DNA of 64,000 bases from Moniliella sp. 'wahieum' (GCA_003971905.1 RSEE01000011.1:310001-374000), one strand, 5' to 3'; positions 1 through 13,109 are shown, counted from the stretch's first letter. Translations and numbers: made by a program. Notes: generated by a model from the letters alone, not told the origin.

Positions 1-2272
1 TCTCTCTTGAACCTTTTTACTGAGGCAGGTCCGTACGTGTTATGGAAGCGGTCCCTAATGCCTCTTCTCGGCATTGGTGTTTTTTGCCCTAGGACACACA
101 CTACTTCAATAGTGCAAAACACGCATGTAGCGCGTTGGGACCTGACTTGTTGTATTAAGAGCCTCGTAGCATAACAAGTCCGGGCGCTGGGTGCAGCTGG
201 CACCTGTGCTTTTTTCCACGACTGCACAGTGCGTTTGCCAACGTGCGTGTCCAATAAAGAGGAGAGAACAACTGGAGGATCGGTTCTTTTACTGCAGCAT
301 ATCATCATCATGGGGGAAGCACCCTCCTCTCAGTGTGCATATATAAACGTACGACTTTTAACCAAAAGTAGAAACAATAATACTAGGTTGGGCTTGCCTA
401 TACTATGCGCATCACACACCTTCTCACATACTCGCCCTTCATTACAAACTAGTTCCCCATCATGTTTTTGACACCCTCTTTTGGCTCTGTTGCGGAGACG
501 AAAGAGAGTATGTAGTAAACATCTATAGAATCCATCTCTTATGCGGTATATACAGTGAGAGCCCCAAGTTGTGACCACACTGTACTGATGGAAGACGTAT
601 AGGTGCATTCACATGACAATGCATCTTTTCCATCATGTGTCCTATATCTCTTCGTCCCGGAGGTGGACCTTGCCCCCCTTTTGGCAGAGTCTGTCACAGG
701 CCTAGCTAGCGATGCTGGCGATGATGGATGGAGATGGCATTCGAGAGCTAAGGAGAGCTAGAGCTATGGGCCTTATTGATAGGCTCCTGGCCTGGAGGCC
801 AATGGAAACCCGTGGAAGGTCCGGAACTCACTGCCCCGGTGCACTGTGTGCATCGGGCCACGTGTCACTGAAGGCCGATGGGCTCTAGACCACTGGTGGT
901 CAACAGAGTCGGAGCTGCACTAAGGCAAAAGACCTTCGGCTTCACATCCTGTGGCGGGTCATCGGGGATATAAAACACAGACGTAACGGCGGTGAGGGAG
1001 AAGCGGTCCTTATACTTTTACGGTGTTTTTGTGCCCCAAATCGCAGCTGCATGTGATTCCCTTGGAAAAAGGAATCGGACTCACAGAAACAAGGGTAATC
1101 CTCTCGAAGACCGCGGCAGAACAAAAAAGGCGTCCATACGCAACTGTGGCCTCCCCACGCAACTGATCTCCACGCAGCTGCTCTCTCTGAGGGAATAACC
1201 TTCTGATCGCTCGCGGCTCGCTCGCCTAGCTGCTCCCCTAAAAAGTGATACCTGTGTTGCCGCGACAGAGACACTTCATTTTTGCGCATCCGTGTGAAGG
1301 AGAAAAAGACAAGTGTGCGAGACGGAGATTCAGCGTCTGGAGCGGCCCCACATACAGGAAAAAGTGAGAGGGACTCTCGTCGACATGGATACTGCTAAAT
1401 TCGCCGTGTCGAAAAGAGACTGTGATATGCTCCTCTCCACCTACGGACCTTCTCTCCCAATATGGCTATTACTGTATAGCAAGCGGCAACCAGGAACTAT
1501 CCTTCCGCCGCCGTGTCATTCTCATGATTGAGTATCGTTTTTATCTGCCTCCCCTATATCTCCATCATGACCGGTGACCGATGACCGTTGTCACCACGGC
1601 GGAGTTACATATATCAGGGTTGGGCACGTCAACACTGCCTCAACGGCTGAGCGCTGAGCCTCAGCGGGGAGAGTTTTTATATGGTTTCCACTCTCTATTC
1701 CCTCTGTGTATATGTTGATCCATGATCGGATACTTGGTACCCGGTACGACTGTGTGGGAGTCGACAACCCTCTGTACAGTAGTAACAATAACGTGAGACA
1801 CGTATAGCTCTCTCTCCGCTCGATGATGTTATTACGCGCGTGATATGATGAAGTGGTCGCGCATGCGTCAGATTCATCCGTAGTAATTAATAATTGAAGA
1901 CGTTGCTACCGTTGATCTCTATCAATTGTGATGCCAGTGATTAGTGATTTGGCAGTTATCCAAGAGTAGATAAGATTGTGTGCACATCATAGGTGCATGA
2001 AGATGCTTAATGCTTTTAAAGATTTTGCACTATATGGCCAACACACTCATTTTGGCCCTCTCGGTGCTTTTTGATGCTGATTGGTATAGATAGCCTATCC
2101 CAAGGACAATAGATATGGCGAGCACACACTTGGCTGGGTCGCCTTGTAGTACGGTGCAAGACTCGCGACTGATAACAATCATAATTGGACCCCCCAGAAC
2201 AGCTTACTTCGAAAAATCGCCATAAGATCTAAGAGCTGATAATAGCGCTGCCAGAAATAATCTATTGTTATG

Positions 2273-2313
2273 TCGCGTGACGTGTGACGTGTGACGTGTG
2301 ACGCGTGACGAGA
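2273..2313. repeat. 7-bp array, ACGTGT/ACGCGT type
   Basis: Units of six bases plus a G spacer start at 2273 (TCGCGT), 2280, 2287 and 2294 (ACGTGT), 2301 (ACGCGT) and 2308 (degenerate). The spacing is exactly 7 bp throughout. Confidence 0.85.
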
Positions 2314-2346
2314 GATGGGGAGGGGTGTTGCATGTTAGGGTCTTTG

Positions 2347-2382
2347 AAGCTTGAAGCTCTTGAAGCTTGAAGCTTGAAGAGA
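2347..2382. repeat. 7-bp array, AAGCTT type
   Basis: AAGCTT plus G units start at 2347, 2354 (AAGCTC), 2363, 2370 and 2377 (decayed). One 2-bp phase slip lies between the second and third unit. Confidence 0.85.
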
Positions 2383-2522
2383 GGCAACCGGCAACCGATC
2401 TCCGCCGAGCAAGCGTTGAAGAACCTAACGCTACCAAAGACGCCCGCACTCAGCCATCGCTCGAGGCCCGTGCTCCATCTGTAAAACAAGCTGCCTTTCA
2501 AGCCGCCGGGGTGTGCATCATC

Positions 2523-2542
2523 ATGCATCATGCATCATGCAC
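2523..2542. repeat. 7-bp array, ATGCAT type
   Basis: ATGCAT plus C units start at 2523 and 2530, with a decayed ATGCAC copy at 2537, all 7 bp apart. Confidence 0.8.
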
Positions 2543-2605
2543 CATGGATCGATTGATCATCAATATCTCAATCGTTAATTACTAATCGATAACAATTCAC
2601 CAGTC

Positions 2606-2665
2606 ACTAGTCACTAGTCCTAGTCACGCCACACGTCACATGTCACACGTCATATGTCACAGTGT
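2606..2665. repeat. 7-bp arrays, ACTAGT then ACATGT types
   Basis: ACTAGT plus C units start at 2606 and 2613. A second run follows with ACACGT (2631), ACATGT (2638), ACACGT (2645) and ATATGT (2652), again on a 7-bp period. Confidence 0.8.
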
Positions 2666-2827
2666 CACAGGATGGGCCGTGGGGCGTGGCACTGGCGGCC
2701 AGCCTCCCAATTCACGGGTTTAACGTTCCAGTCCGCTGGTAGTATGCCATAGTGGGCTTTAGTGCATTCTTAACCGGGAGAAGGTAGCCATAGTACGCGC
2801 GCTAGTCGGTGCCAAGTATTTAACGTC

Positions 2828-2865
2828 ACGCGTCACGCGTCACACGTCAGGCCTCAGGGACGCGT
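2828..2865. repeat. 7-bp array switching ACGCGT to AGGCCT
   Basis: Units start at 2828 and 2835 (ACGCGT), 2842 (ACACGT) and 2849 (AGGCCT), each followed by C. The palindrome changes but the 7-bp phase does not. Another ACGCGT lies at 2860. AGCGCT-type inverted repeats follow at about 2876-2900. Confidence 0.85.
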
Positions 2866-3374
2866 CAGGCAATCGATAAGCGCTGCGCTAAGCGCTAATA
2901 AGCCAGGGTGGTAAAAGTGTTTCACTTTATCGCCACCGTCGCTGGGGGGTAGTGTCCGGGCGAATGTCTGTAGCCTTTAAATTTGAACGTTGAACGCCAT
3001 CGAGAGATCGAGAAAAAAGGTGACGTACGTGAGACGTTCGCGCGTGTCTTATCTGTGCTCTGCCGTGGGTTTACGCACTTTAAAGCAAGCCATATTTTCT
3101 TTCTTGGCTGAATCGTGTCTTCCTTTCGCAGCAGCTCTTCGGCGAGAGATATAAAGGATCAAGTGATCGGCAAACCACTCCTGGCCCTCCTCAGAATCCC
3201 CAACTGGGCGAAGCAGCCCCAAGACGCCGTTAACAGGCGTATTTGGAGACTGTTTGACGCGGTCAACGTTCACCGTTCACCACTGCCACAACTTCCACCT
3301 ATCCTGTGTCTGCTCTCCTCTGCACACGCCAGCATGGGAAATATCCTTACCCGACTCGAAGCGATGGCGATCGC

Positions 3375-5030
3375 ATGAATGACCGCTTTGAGGCTGTTGC
3401 CAATCCTTCGTTCATCAGGTTTTATCGGTCTGTGTATTTCCAGATTGTGCTGGTGGGCATCGTCGCGTTGGCCGATCCTGGCATCTTCAATGCGATAAAC
3501 GCTTGGGCCGGTGGCCTAGCTGCCCCTTGGCTATACAACGCAAGCACAGCTTTGACATACGCGATCATGATCCCAGGTTGCGCTCTTGCTGGGATATTGG
3601 CCAATGCGTTCATCGGGAACAAGTGGACAATCGTTCTAGGTGCAATCTTTTACACGCCATACGCGTCTGCCTTATACGTCAACAACCGCTACGGCCGAGT
3701 GGTATATGCTATTTGGGGCCGCTCTCTGTGGCATTGGCGCATCACTGTTTTGGGCTAGCGAGGGAGCAATTGCTGTGGGATATCCTCTTCCATCAGAGCG
3801 TGGGCGCTGCATATCGGTATGGATGCTACTGAGAAACGGGGGGCCTTTGATTGGTGGTGCCATCTCCTGTGCAGTCAATCTCCGGCACGGCTCAAAGGGA
3901 GCTGGCCATGTTGCGCCAACAACCTATCTCTGTTTGGTGGGCGTCCAGTGCATTGGCGTACCTGCTGCTCTTCTTCTTTCCCCGGTCAAGCGTGTTCGCC
4001 GATCGGATGGCACAGGCGTGCCTCACGTCACGAGGGGCCAAACCACCATTCTCAAAGAAACCAAGGCATTAGGGCGTGCCTTGATCACCCCTCATATTGT
4101 GCACTTATGCCTATATTCATTTGTGGATTGTGGGGAACGGTAGTGCTGTCCAACTTTCTGGCTGCTACTTTCTCGGTCAGGACTAGGAGTCTCGCTTCTC
4201 TCCTGACGGCCATCTTCAACCTATTGGCAGATGTTCTGGCCGGGCTGGCCATGGACTGGAAAGCGCTTGGTGCGAACCCCGTGTACGCGCACGCAACCTT
4301 TGGTTCTTCCTTGGCACTGTCACTACTGGACTTTGGGTCTGGATGACTGTCACCGAGGTCCACTTGTCTCGACATCTCACGACAGTCTGGTGCAAAGAAC
4401 GTCGCTGACTATGGCACCCAACGGGCAAGTTCAACAATGCTTTGCCTCTACATTTTATGGAAGTAAGTTTCTTCTTTCGCGAGAGACTATGGTTTACTGA
4501 CCTTTGTGTTCTTCTTTTGTCAGGTTCATGTACGAAGCACAGCTCACCTTTGTCTACTGGCTAGTGGGGGTATTTCCTCAAGTCCCGGGCTCGATTGAGC
4601 GGGAAATCGGGGTCTGCGTTCATTTGAGAGTATTGGCTCTACCTTCAGTTACGTTGCTGGCGCAACACATTTCTCTTTGCTTCATCAGGAAATCTTGTTT
4701 GCTTTGTGGGGGGTTGCATTGCTGCCCACCACATACGCTGTCTTCAGCATTCCCGAATCTCGGGCCGACGGAAGCGACGACGTTGGAGAAAGCCCTACCC
4801 CCAGTGACCATGCCTCTCAAGATGAAAAAATCAGCTCTATTTGCGATCCCCCATCAACGACTGTTTACGACGAGCAGAAGCAAACTGAACCTTACGATGA
4901 AGAGAAGAATGCCACGTCTCCGTGCTGGTTACTGAGGTGCCATAAACGGGGTATTCGCTTTACATGGCTATATCTCCATGACCTCACACTGTTGATACCA
5001 CCCGCGTGTGTGCACCTTTCTTATATATGA
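3375..5030 (+). CDS. UNC93-like (DUF895) membrane protein
   Basis: Multi-pass membrane protein of the fungal UNC93-like branch of the major facilitator superfamily; the transported substrate is not known for the family. The N-terminal part carries FYRSVYFQIVLVG, a GIFNAINAWAGGL segment and NNRYG, followed in another frame by FWASEGAIAVGYP and the RNGGPLIGGAIS helix, all family hallmarks. The first ATG that gives this frame is 3375. A canonical intron lies at 4463-4523 (GTAAGT...TTTTGTCAG). The coding frame breaks by one nucleotide right after NNRYG (about 3690), again near 4130 and again near 4610, with no room for introns. The C-terminal tail from about 4750 is hydrophilic and acidic. It is first of four plus-strand metabolic genes. 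Either indel errors or a decaying gene; the conserved residues around each break favour error. Confidence 0.75.
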
Positions 5031-5804
5031 TCCGTTGGCTTTTTCTGTTATTGCATGCCATGGATTACATCGAAAGACTGAGTACTCAACGGAAGAGTAC
5101 TGAGATGTGATACTTTATTAGTGTTGTGTGTTTGTGGACCTGCTGTCAGTTTGGCAGTCGCGTTACCGTCATTTCTCTTCTCCCCCTTTTCTTTTGACCT
5201 CAGAAAGTTACATGTATATACTGCAGCTTGTTCAACCCTCAGGTGGGAACAAGGCACAAGGGTTTTAGTATACGTAAACCACATCATCACCATTGGATCA
5301 TTAATCTACTTTTCTCCACTGACAGCGGGTGCCGCCACCCACAAAGGCACAGAACATGATGTCTGTTGTTGTTGAGAGAGCCGACGGGTATAGAATAGCG
5401 CCACACAGAGGCGACGCGTGGTCAGCTACATGCATGATGGCGCTGACATGTATCCACACTTTCCGAGACTCAACAGTTGACTTGGATGAGGGATAGGAAT
5501 GGCCGTTGTCCCATGTTTCCATGTATAGGCGCTAACTGGTCATGAACGAGCGACATGAGCAACGTGGGGCCTGCAGTCGATATTCCGTTCTTATAGTGCT
5601 GACGTGTTGATGCGCGCTGATGTCAAATTTTAATTCCGTCTTCAAGCTTGCGCAGCGCGCAGCCTTGAAGCTTGAAGCTTGAACGTTGTTGAACGTTGAA
5701 CGTTCATTTCAACCGCCAGCCTGTCCACGTGTTCAACATCATTGGGCGCAGTTGCCATGTCGCCCCCCTGGTGAGCTGTCCCACTACCATTATCCCTTTC
5801 TGCG
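5031..5804. other. Intergenic, UNC93-like to GH55
   Basis: No conserved ORF is visible. The stretch holds one palindromic heptamer array at 5668-5704, about 100 bp before the probable GH55 start codon. Confidence 0.6.
5668..5704. repeat. 7-bp array switching AAGCTT to AACGTT
   Basis: AAGCTT starts at 5668 and 5675 and AACGTT at 5682, all with a G spacer and in the same 7-bp phase. After a 3-bp insertion AACGTT resumes at 5692 and 5699. The array sits just upstream of the GH55 gene. Confidence 0.85.
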
Positions 5805-8415
5805 ATGGCTTCCGAGTTCGAACCCTTTTGGATGGAGTCCATCAAGCACAATGGGCAGTCCCCTTATCACCTTCCTCTTCCTATGTCGTCTTTCGCAACG
5901 TGCGTGACTATGGCGCAGTTGGAGATGGAATTGCTGATGACACCGCAGCTATCAATTCGGCCATCGCATCGCTTGCCCGTCCAACCAATGGGCAGCCAGC
6001 CCCGGGAGAGCGATGCGGGTTCATGGGAGAGAGCAGCACCGTTGCACCTGCTTTGGTATACTTTCCACCTGGTGTCTACAGGGTCAGCTCTCCTGTGATC
6101 AGTTTCTACTACACCCAGCTCGTGGGTTCAGCATCGGACGGCCAACGATCCTGGCCGATCCATCGTTCCAAGGCTTCGCAATCATCGATGAGGATCCATA
6201 TGGGCCTGGCGGGAAGAATTGGTACACTAACCAAAATAACTTGTACGCTATTGGTCTGGCTCTTGAATTAGTGTGAAGTCTTGCATGTAGCTGACCATGT
6301 CGGCAGTTTTCGCGAGGTCCGAAATCTAATCATCTGCATGACAGAGGTTCCCCCGGAGCGGGAGGCGACCGCTATTCACCACCAAGTTTCTCAAGCAACT
6401 GGCCTCTACAATGTCTACATTACCATGCGCCCTGGATCGTGTCACAGGGGTATTTTCATGGAGAATGGAAGTGGAGGACTTCTCCGTCAACTCAAGATTA
6501 CAGGTGGACATACTGGAGCCGTGTTCGGAAATCAGCAGTTCACGGCTCAAGACCTGGTCTTCGAGGACTGCAGTGTGGCAATTGATCACATTTGGAACTG
6601 GGGATGGGTCTTCCACCACATCCAAATCACTCGATGCAACGTTGGGATTATTGCTCGGGGGAAGCCTTCGATGGCGATCGATTCCGAGCGTAAGCATCAA
6701 GCTGCTAGTGCATGTACTCTCCTTGATTGGACAGTCATCGACACGCACACGGCAGTTTTGATTGAAGGAGATTGTACTAGTGTCAGTATGATAATGTGCG
6801 TTACCGCTTATCCGTCATGTTGAACCCGTCTTGCGCCGTTACTAACTTGAGCTGGGGACCCACAGTGACAACTTGACACTATGATTGTGCTGCGGCCGTG
6901 CGGGATGCCAAAAACTTCTTCTTCCTGGGCCTGGTGTTGACACGCACACCAACTTCAACATCCCATCGTGGATCTCCACCCTCCAGATCGCAGGGGCAAC
7001 CCTCCCTGGGTGCGGACGCCACGTGCACTCCCTCTTCTGGACCAAGATGGAACTACTTTCGTCGCGCAAGGCCCCAATGTACGCCCCCCTTTGCCCCTCA
7101 TTCCCTTCCTATGTTTATGTACTGAACAGATTGTTGGTACAGACGAGCATGAACCTCATATTTGTTCTACAATGCGAAAGAGTGGGGCGCCCGAGGAGAT
7201 GGCGAGACGGATGATACTCTCGCTTTGCAACGTGCACTTGATGCTTCTGCCAGAAGGGAAAATCCTGTTTGGTGCGTGCTCCTCAAACTAATGTGGTTCT
7301 GCGATCTGACGGAGGTTGTTTTTCCCCAGTGCCCCATGGAACGTACATGGTCGCATCCACACTTCATATACCATTGGGCACTCGTTTGGTCGGCGAAGTA
7401 TGGCAGTGTTCATGGGATATGGCGCAAAGTTCAGTGACGCGGACGATCCTCAAGTCGTTTTCCGTGCTGGGAACCCGGGGACGAAGGCATTCTCGAAGTT
7501 TCCGATATGATCTTTTCAATTCGTGGACCAGCCCCGGGAGCGATTGTGGTAGAATGGAATGCTCGGCAACCGAGGGGCAACCTGGTGCTGTGGGCATGTG
7601 GGACAGTCATATTCGGATTGGTGGGTTTGCAGGGTCGAATCTGGAGGCAACCACAACCCCAAGCCGTGTTTTCATGTGGAAGAGGCCGGGAGGGCCGGCT
7701 TCCTCGGCCTGCACATTACCAAGCCAGCTAGCATTTACGCTAGCAATGTGTGGGTCTGGGTTGGAGATCATGATCTCGATGGTTCTCACGACCAGATCAA
7801 CGTTTTTTGTTCCCGTGGTGTCTTGGTCGAAGCAGACCCTGGACCAGTCTGGTTATACGGGACGGGGAGCGAACACAGTGTGCTTTACCAGTACAACTTC
7901 AATCACGCGTCCAATGTGCTTATGCTTGTGGGACAAACCGAGACGCCTTACATGCTCGGGGGCGGGTTCCCATTGCCATGCACCATTTCCCAGCCTCTTG
8001 CGCGTTGGGGGATCCCACCCCCCTGTTCCCAGAAGGTCGCGGCTGTGGCGAGTCGCAGGATCCGCATGTGCATCGCAGCTGGGGCGCACTGATCCAGGAT
8101 TGCCACCGGTGCACCATCTATGGGTTGAACCTATACTCCTTTTTCGATGCGTACGATCAGACTGGTTTGACGAAGCCACAAGGCTGTCAGCGTGCGCTGC
8201 TGCGTGTGGAGTCTGAGGAGGAGGTGGATGGCCAAGACGCAGTATACATCTTCCAGTTGGTACAGGTGGGAAGCCAGCTACTGATGGTGAAGAACGGGAA
8301 CGACACTGTGCTTCCACTGGGGGAAAGTCGGCGCAACGGATTCAGCTCCTGTTGGGAAGATTGGTCCAACGCCCGCGTCGGGGGGAGGGGAGTAGAATCC
8401 TTGACCAGTGAATGA
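5805..8415 (+). CDS. GH55 family beta-1,3-glucanase
   Basis: Glycoside hydrolase family 55 protein, an exo/endo-beta-1,3-glucanase family of fungi built from two pectate-lyase-like beta-helices. Family landmarks appear in order: FWMESIKHNG at the N-terminus, YVVFRNVRDYGAVGDG with a DDTAAIN strand (first helix), YFPPGVYRVSSP, GIFMENGSGG, NQQFT, WNWGWVFHHIQI, then FYNAKEWGARGDG with DDTLAL (second helix), WVWVGDHDLDG, RGVLVEADPGPVWLYGTGSE and the C-terminal YSFFDAY region. Clear introns are 6243-6306, 6796-6865, 7079-7129 and 7272-7329; splicing the first restores the NNFFREVRN strand. Frame breaks without introns lie near 5870, 6130, 7410 and 7500. The start at 5805 gives no signal peptide, unusual for a secreted glucanase; a leader exon upstream may be missed. 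Probably acts on fungal or plant beta-glucan. Confidence 0.85.
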
Positions 8416-9352
8416 ATGGAGCATACGCAAGAAATCCCATGCAGGATTGTATATGCGAGCCGCAAAACAGCAGTGTCCAGGGTAAACCAAGAATCTCTCA
8501 GAGATCGGGCCGGTAAGTGAAACCAAACAGGTTCGCTCGGCCGCTTATTATCAAGCCTCGCTCCAGATACGTGCACCGGACGCAGTGCTTTCCCAGTTAC
8601 CGCCAGGGGCTAGGCTGCAGACAAGGAAAACAGATGCGAGAACAAAACGGAACTCCTATGCCTGGATGTTGGCCAAAACGCACGAGCCATTGGCGGTGGC
8701 TCAACGAAAATATATTTAGTCACTCAGTGGGCCTCACGTGGACCATTCGCCGACCTGGCATTACGTACATGCCATACCGCATGTCGAGATATTAATTTCA
8801 TTCGACAACCCATGTCAGGTGCTGATGTCGTGACAGCACAGCTTGCACGCCATCCCTTCCAACTTGCCGTCGTCCACCCGACTCCACTAGCCACTAGTCT
8901 CGGCTGTGCCCGGCTCATCTTGATAACTAGACCCGTGCCATTGAGCGCGCACACACCCTTGAACGTTGGGTGTGGCGCCAACCGGCAGTTCTCTGGGTGT
9001 GCACCTCACCCTGATGGATCTCTCTCATCCGCGGAAATGCTACATGTCCCCACTCATGTCATCAAACAAGCCCCTGCTAGCATGCACGTCGGACATACAA
9101 TATGATACGCCATCTCGTCGCCATCCATTGCTATCTGAAACGTCCTCACCTGGCCCACTATCAACGTTCAACGCACTAACCACCTGCAAGGCTCGCGGCG
9201 TGCTGCGCTGCTGTACTAATCATAGCCTCTCCTTGTTGAATGAGTGGTGTCAGGTATCCTCTCCACACAGCTGTACACATATAAGTTATCGTGCTCTCCT
9301 GTCCACCACCCCGAGAAAATCCCAGCTTTCTCCCATCCTTTTCAAGGCCATC
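8416..9352. other. Intergenic, GH55 to FMO
   Basis: No recognisable coding sequence. The last 100 bp are pyrimidine-rich as expected of a fungal promoter and leader before the FMO start codon. Confidence 0.5.
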
Positions 9353-11203
9353 ATGAGTGGATTCGATCCTGTCCATCTGCAAGACGGTTCCTACCAGTTC
9401 CCCAACCCCATTCACAAGGTGGCTGTAATTGGCGGTGGCCCTTCCGGGGTAAGTTTCTAAATAGGTCATCCACATATTCGCATTACTGACGTCAGCTCTG
9501 TTTAGCTAGCTGCCGCTCGCCACCTCCGTGAGCATGGCCTTCAGCCTCGTCTGTTTGAGCGCCAAGCTGTGGTAGGTGGCACATGGAATTACAATCCGAT
9601 TCCGACACCTTCGCTACAGGCGATTCGGAATCCCGCCTCGGTGAACGACTACACCTTCACTCCCTCCAGCGGTCAAGAGCTTCCGTTTAAACAGCAGGAT
9701 GAATCGCTGCAGGAGCGGATTCTAGAGTTGTCCCCGCCACCGCCTGTGTACAACAGCCTGAAGAACAATATTTGTCTGCCGTTGATGCAGCTCAAAGACT
9801 TCCCTTGGCCTACCGAGGTTGGGTGGAACGAGCCGCATTATGTACTGGCCAAGTACTTACAAGACTATGCCCATCACTTTGGCTGACCATCCCGACATTC
9901 TGAGCACCTCGACCCGGGTGGAAGAGGTCAAAAAGGAACCCAGTGGATCTTGGAAGTTGACACTCAAGAGTGTTAAAGACGTTGGCGGGAAGGCGGAGAC
10001 AGTGTGGTGGACTGAGGAATTTGATGCGGTTATCCGCCTCCGGCCATTACTCTGCTCCCAACATCCCCACACGCCTGGCTTAAAACAACTATGGTCCAAG
10101 TTCAAGGACTCCCCAGGACAAGAGATCATCCACTCTAAGTCGTATCGTCATTCTGAAGGTTACAAGGACCAGACCGTTCTTCTCGTGGGCTGCGGGACCA
10201 GTGGGATCGACATCAACAATGACATCTCGTACGTTCTTGCCATTCAGTTCCCTTCATCAGTGCTAATTCCGGTACCACAGGGCTGTTGCCAAGCAAGTGT
10301 ACCAATCGGTGCGTGACACCATGCCCGAGAATCCAACCTACCGGTATTTACGACAGAAGCAGAGGGAGGGGATTACCAAGCCCAACTCTCAAGCCGTCGC
10401 CGAAGTCAAGTTGGTCCGGGAACCAACCGAGGGAGAGAAGGGCATTGCTGTATTTGAGCTGGAGGACGTTCAGTCCTGACAGGTGTGGATAGTGATTTAC
10501 TGCACCGGTTATCAGGTGTCCAAGCCCTATTTATCCCAGTTCCACGACGATCATCCTCGGCCGACGATCTGCTCGTCATCCCTGGAGCGGACGAGGTCTG
10601 GCTGGCCGCTTGAAACAAGCGCAAGCGCATCGCACCGCTATCGTGACCGACGGGCGTGGTACCAGAACTTGTGGGAGGATCTTCTTTACGCTTCGATCCC
10701 ACGCTGGCCTTCATTGGTAGCCCTGTGGGCACAGCAACATTTTCTTTCTTTGAGGTTTGTCTTTTTTCCTCGAGCGCTTCGGCTTCTGTGTACTGACTAC
10801 AGATTTACAGTTCCAAGGATTGCTCTCGCCCTTGTTTACTCTGGCAAGGCTCGCATCCCCTCACTGGCCAAGCAGGAGACGCTGTACTTCAACCGTATTC
10901 GATCCAAAGGCCCGGAAAGCTACTTCAAACAATGGGGAAGATGGTGAGATTGAGTATGTGGCTCAGATTACCAACTGGCTGAACTCGGAGGGCAACTCGG
11001 TTGTTGGCCACATCCCAAACTTTCGGGCGTTTACGCAAGTACAGCGTTGAGCGTATTCTCAGCAACATCGCTGGCCACCCACCCCCCCGCAAGTCCGTTA
11101 CAGATCTTTCTGTGCCGGACTCATCTTCGAAGCCGTTGTGGCCTTGGGTGATGATGAGAAAGACCCCCTCCTCTCCCGGCGGCCCTGCCTTCCAGCACCG
11201 TAG
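9353..11203 (+). CDS. Flavin-containing monooxygenase
   Basis: NAD(P)H- and FAD-dependent monooxygenase of the fungal FMO-like family, oxidising a nucleophilic N or S centre in an unknown substrate. The start codon is 9353. The FAD Rossmann motif VIGGGPSG lies at about residue 25 and is continued after an intron (9449-9505) by LAAARHLREHG and VGGTWNYNP. A second nucleotide-binding motif, LLVGCGTSGID, lies near 10180-10215 and the CTGYQVS motif near 10500. Further introns are 10229-10280 and 10755-10802. Between about 10034 and 10071 the frame is displaced by two compensating indels; the alternative frame there reads SGHYSAPNIPT, the canonical FMO segment. Other breaks lie near 9884, 10480 and 11040. 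The C-terminus is uncertain: 11203 is the first stop after a coding-looking AGLIFEAVVALGDDEKDP segment. Confidence 0.85.
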
Positions 11204-13109
11204 CCATCGGTGCTTGAAGTTTAAGGGCGATGAGAGAAGTATAGAGTGGTTTGTCAATATCGTTGACGTTCTATACATGCGTTCACACATACGAAGTGAA
11301 GGCATTATATATAGCCACACCGTATTCATTAACCATATGCTCCGCTCTTACATCTTTACGGGATGAATTCACGGGCTCTCCCTCAGACGTCTACAGCACA
11401 TGTTTTTATGAGCGAAGATGGTTCAACGAGATAAAATGACCGACTTCCATATAATCAGTATACAGTTTATGTGGGGATGCTACAATCAGAGCCCCTCCAA
11501 TTTCCTTTCCAAGCGGTATGCACACGTTTGCGCGCTAAACAGTGGAGAAGTTAGCTCGGAGGGCTCGACTGCAAAAAGTCAAAAGGAAAGAGTGGGAGCT
11601 GGAAGACACCTGTCACCGTATTAGATCTCTTTCCAAATGGTCCTTCTGACTCGGGTCTGTCGTGTGGTCTCTCCACCACACATTTTATTACGTGCATTAT
11701 GCACGTGTGTGGCCTGAGATTCAGCATACGCCTATCGACCGTACTTGGACAGGAGCCCGTGGTGACCTCACCGAAGAGCTTTTTCACCACACAATAAGTG
11801 TACTCTCTCTAATAATCATCGATATCATCTCGACTGCTTGCCGTATACACGCCGCGTCCTAATGAGACGCGTTTCGATGCACACACGTGTAATAAATACC
11901 CCGCACCGGGTGCGTTGTCCAAGATGCAAAGAATATACACCACACAGTCGCTGAAAAAGCTTCATCTGAATCCTGCCTGATTAATCCATCATGGCGTGCT
12001 TCCTTCATTTGTGCAGTAATTACTAGTTATCGATCCTGCTATTCCGAGAAAGTGTAGGGAAAAAATATGTATAGCCGCACTAGCATCATCATGCATGAGC
12101 TTCAATATATCAATTCTTGAGCGTTTTGAATACGCTCTCCGTATACCCCAGCCGTCTAACGTCTATCCTCCTGCTGTCACGCGTCAGGTCTCATACCGCC
12201 GCGAATCAAGAGGCGGGTATAACAGCAAACGCAAGAAGCTTTGTATTGTGTGCATGTGAGCTTCAAGCTTCAAGATTAGTGGCTAGTGGCTGGGACCTGG
12301 TGTCTGGGGACCGGTGACCGGTGACCGGTGACCAGTATATCATATCGCCTCTCCATGAATCTAATCGCCGATTATCGCCGACAAGGCGTGCTGCCTTGAA
12401 GCTTGACATGTGCATGACGGAAGGTAGGAAGGATTGAGCTTGGCGTGGGCAGTATGCCATTTGCATGGCTCTCTCTTAGATCTCACGCAAGGATACTTTC
12501 AATGACATCAGGCAAACCCGCATAATGTGTTTGCCCCACAGTGCCAAAACGCGTCCTGGTCTATAGCCGAGGAGACCATCATGATGCTCCTACTGATGTG
12601 CTGAGGACACGTTCGTTAGATACGAACGACGGTCGGATGCACCCTCTGGTATAAACCCAAGCTATCAGCACTCTATGGCATTACCCGCGGCCTTGGCCCG
12701 CCGATGTTCACACGCCACTGCAACCATCTGCGATGCCCTCTCCGAGAACTGTGTTAATATAGCCCCAACCTTGTGTTGACCCGAGGACGCGATGGCGCAA
12801 CTCAACAACGGCTTGCATCTCTATGCACATGTTGACCTAATAACCGCGGGGTATTCCCTTTCAGGGCGATTGCGAGCCCGCGTCTGCCGTGGATGCCATA
12901 AGCTCATTGGAGCTCCATGCCAGCGGCGAGTAGAAGTCCGACATTCGGATGCAAAGAACGCTGGGGTCTTATTTCCTCGTCTCCCGTATCTCTCCAATCT
13001 CTCTTGCGTAGAAGTATTAGAGAACTGCCAAGTCACATGCCAGTTTTTCCCTCCATCCTCCGTCCACATCCTCAAGAACCCATTACCCATTGCCCATTCC
13101 CCCACCACT
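11204..13109. other. Intergenic, FMO to dioxygenase
   Basis: No conserved protein is visible. The interval is AT-richer than the genes and contains one clean ACCGGT heptamer array (12310-12336) and AAGCTT-like copies around 12257-12275. The last 150 bp are C-rich and precede the dioxygenase start. Confidence 0.55.
12310..12336. repeat. 7-bp array, ACCGGT type
   Basis: ACCGGT plus G starts at 12310, 12317 and 12324, with ACCAGT at 12331, a strict 7-bp period. Confidence 0.9.

Larger units (their letters stand above)
1..3374. other. Gene-free left end with repeats
   Basis: I find no conserved coding sequence here. Short open frames occur on both strands but none shows a recognisable domain or a consistent splice pattern. 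From about 2270 onwards the stretch is filled with short palindromic heptamer arrays (listed separately). The bases just before the UNC93-like gene are probably its promoter and 5' leader. Confidence 0.6.

Noticed and set aside
3375-5030. Pseudogene call for the UNC93-like gene
   Set aside because: The same kind of frame breaks occurs in essential genes of the window, so they cannot be used as evidence of pseudogenisation here.
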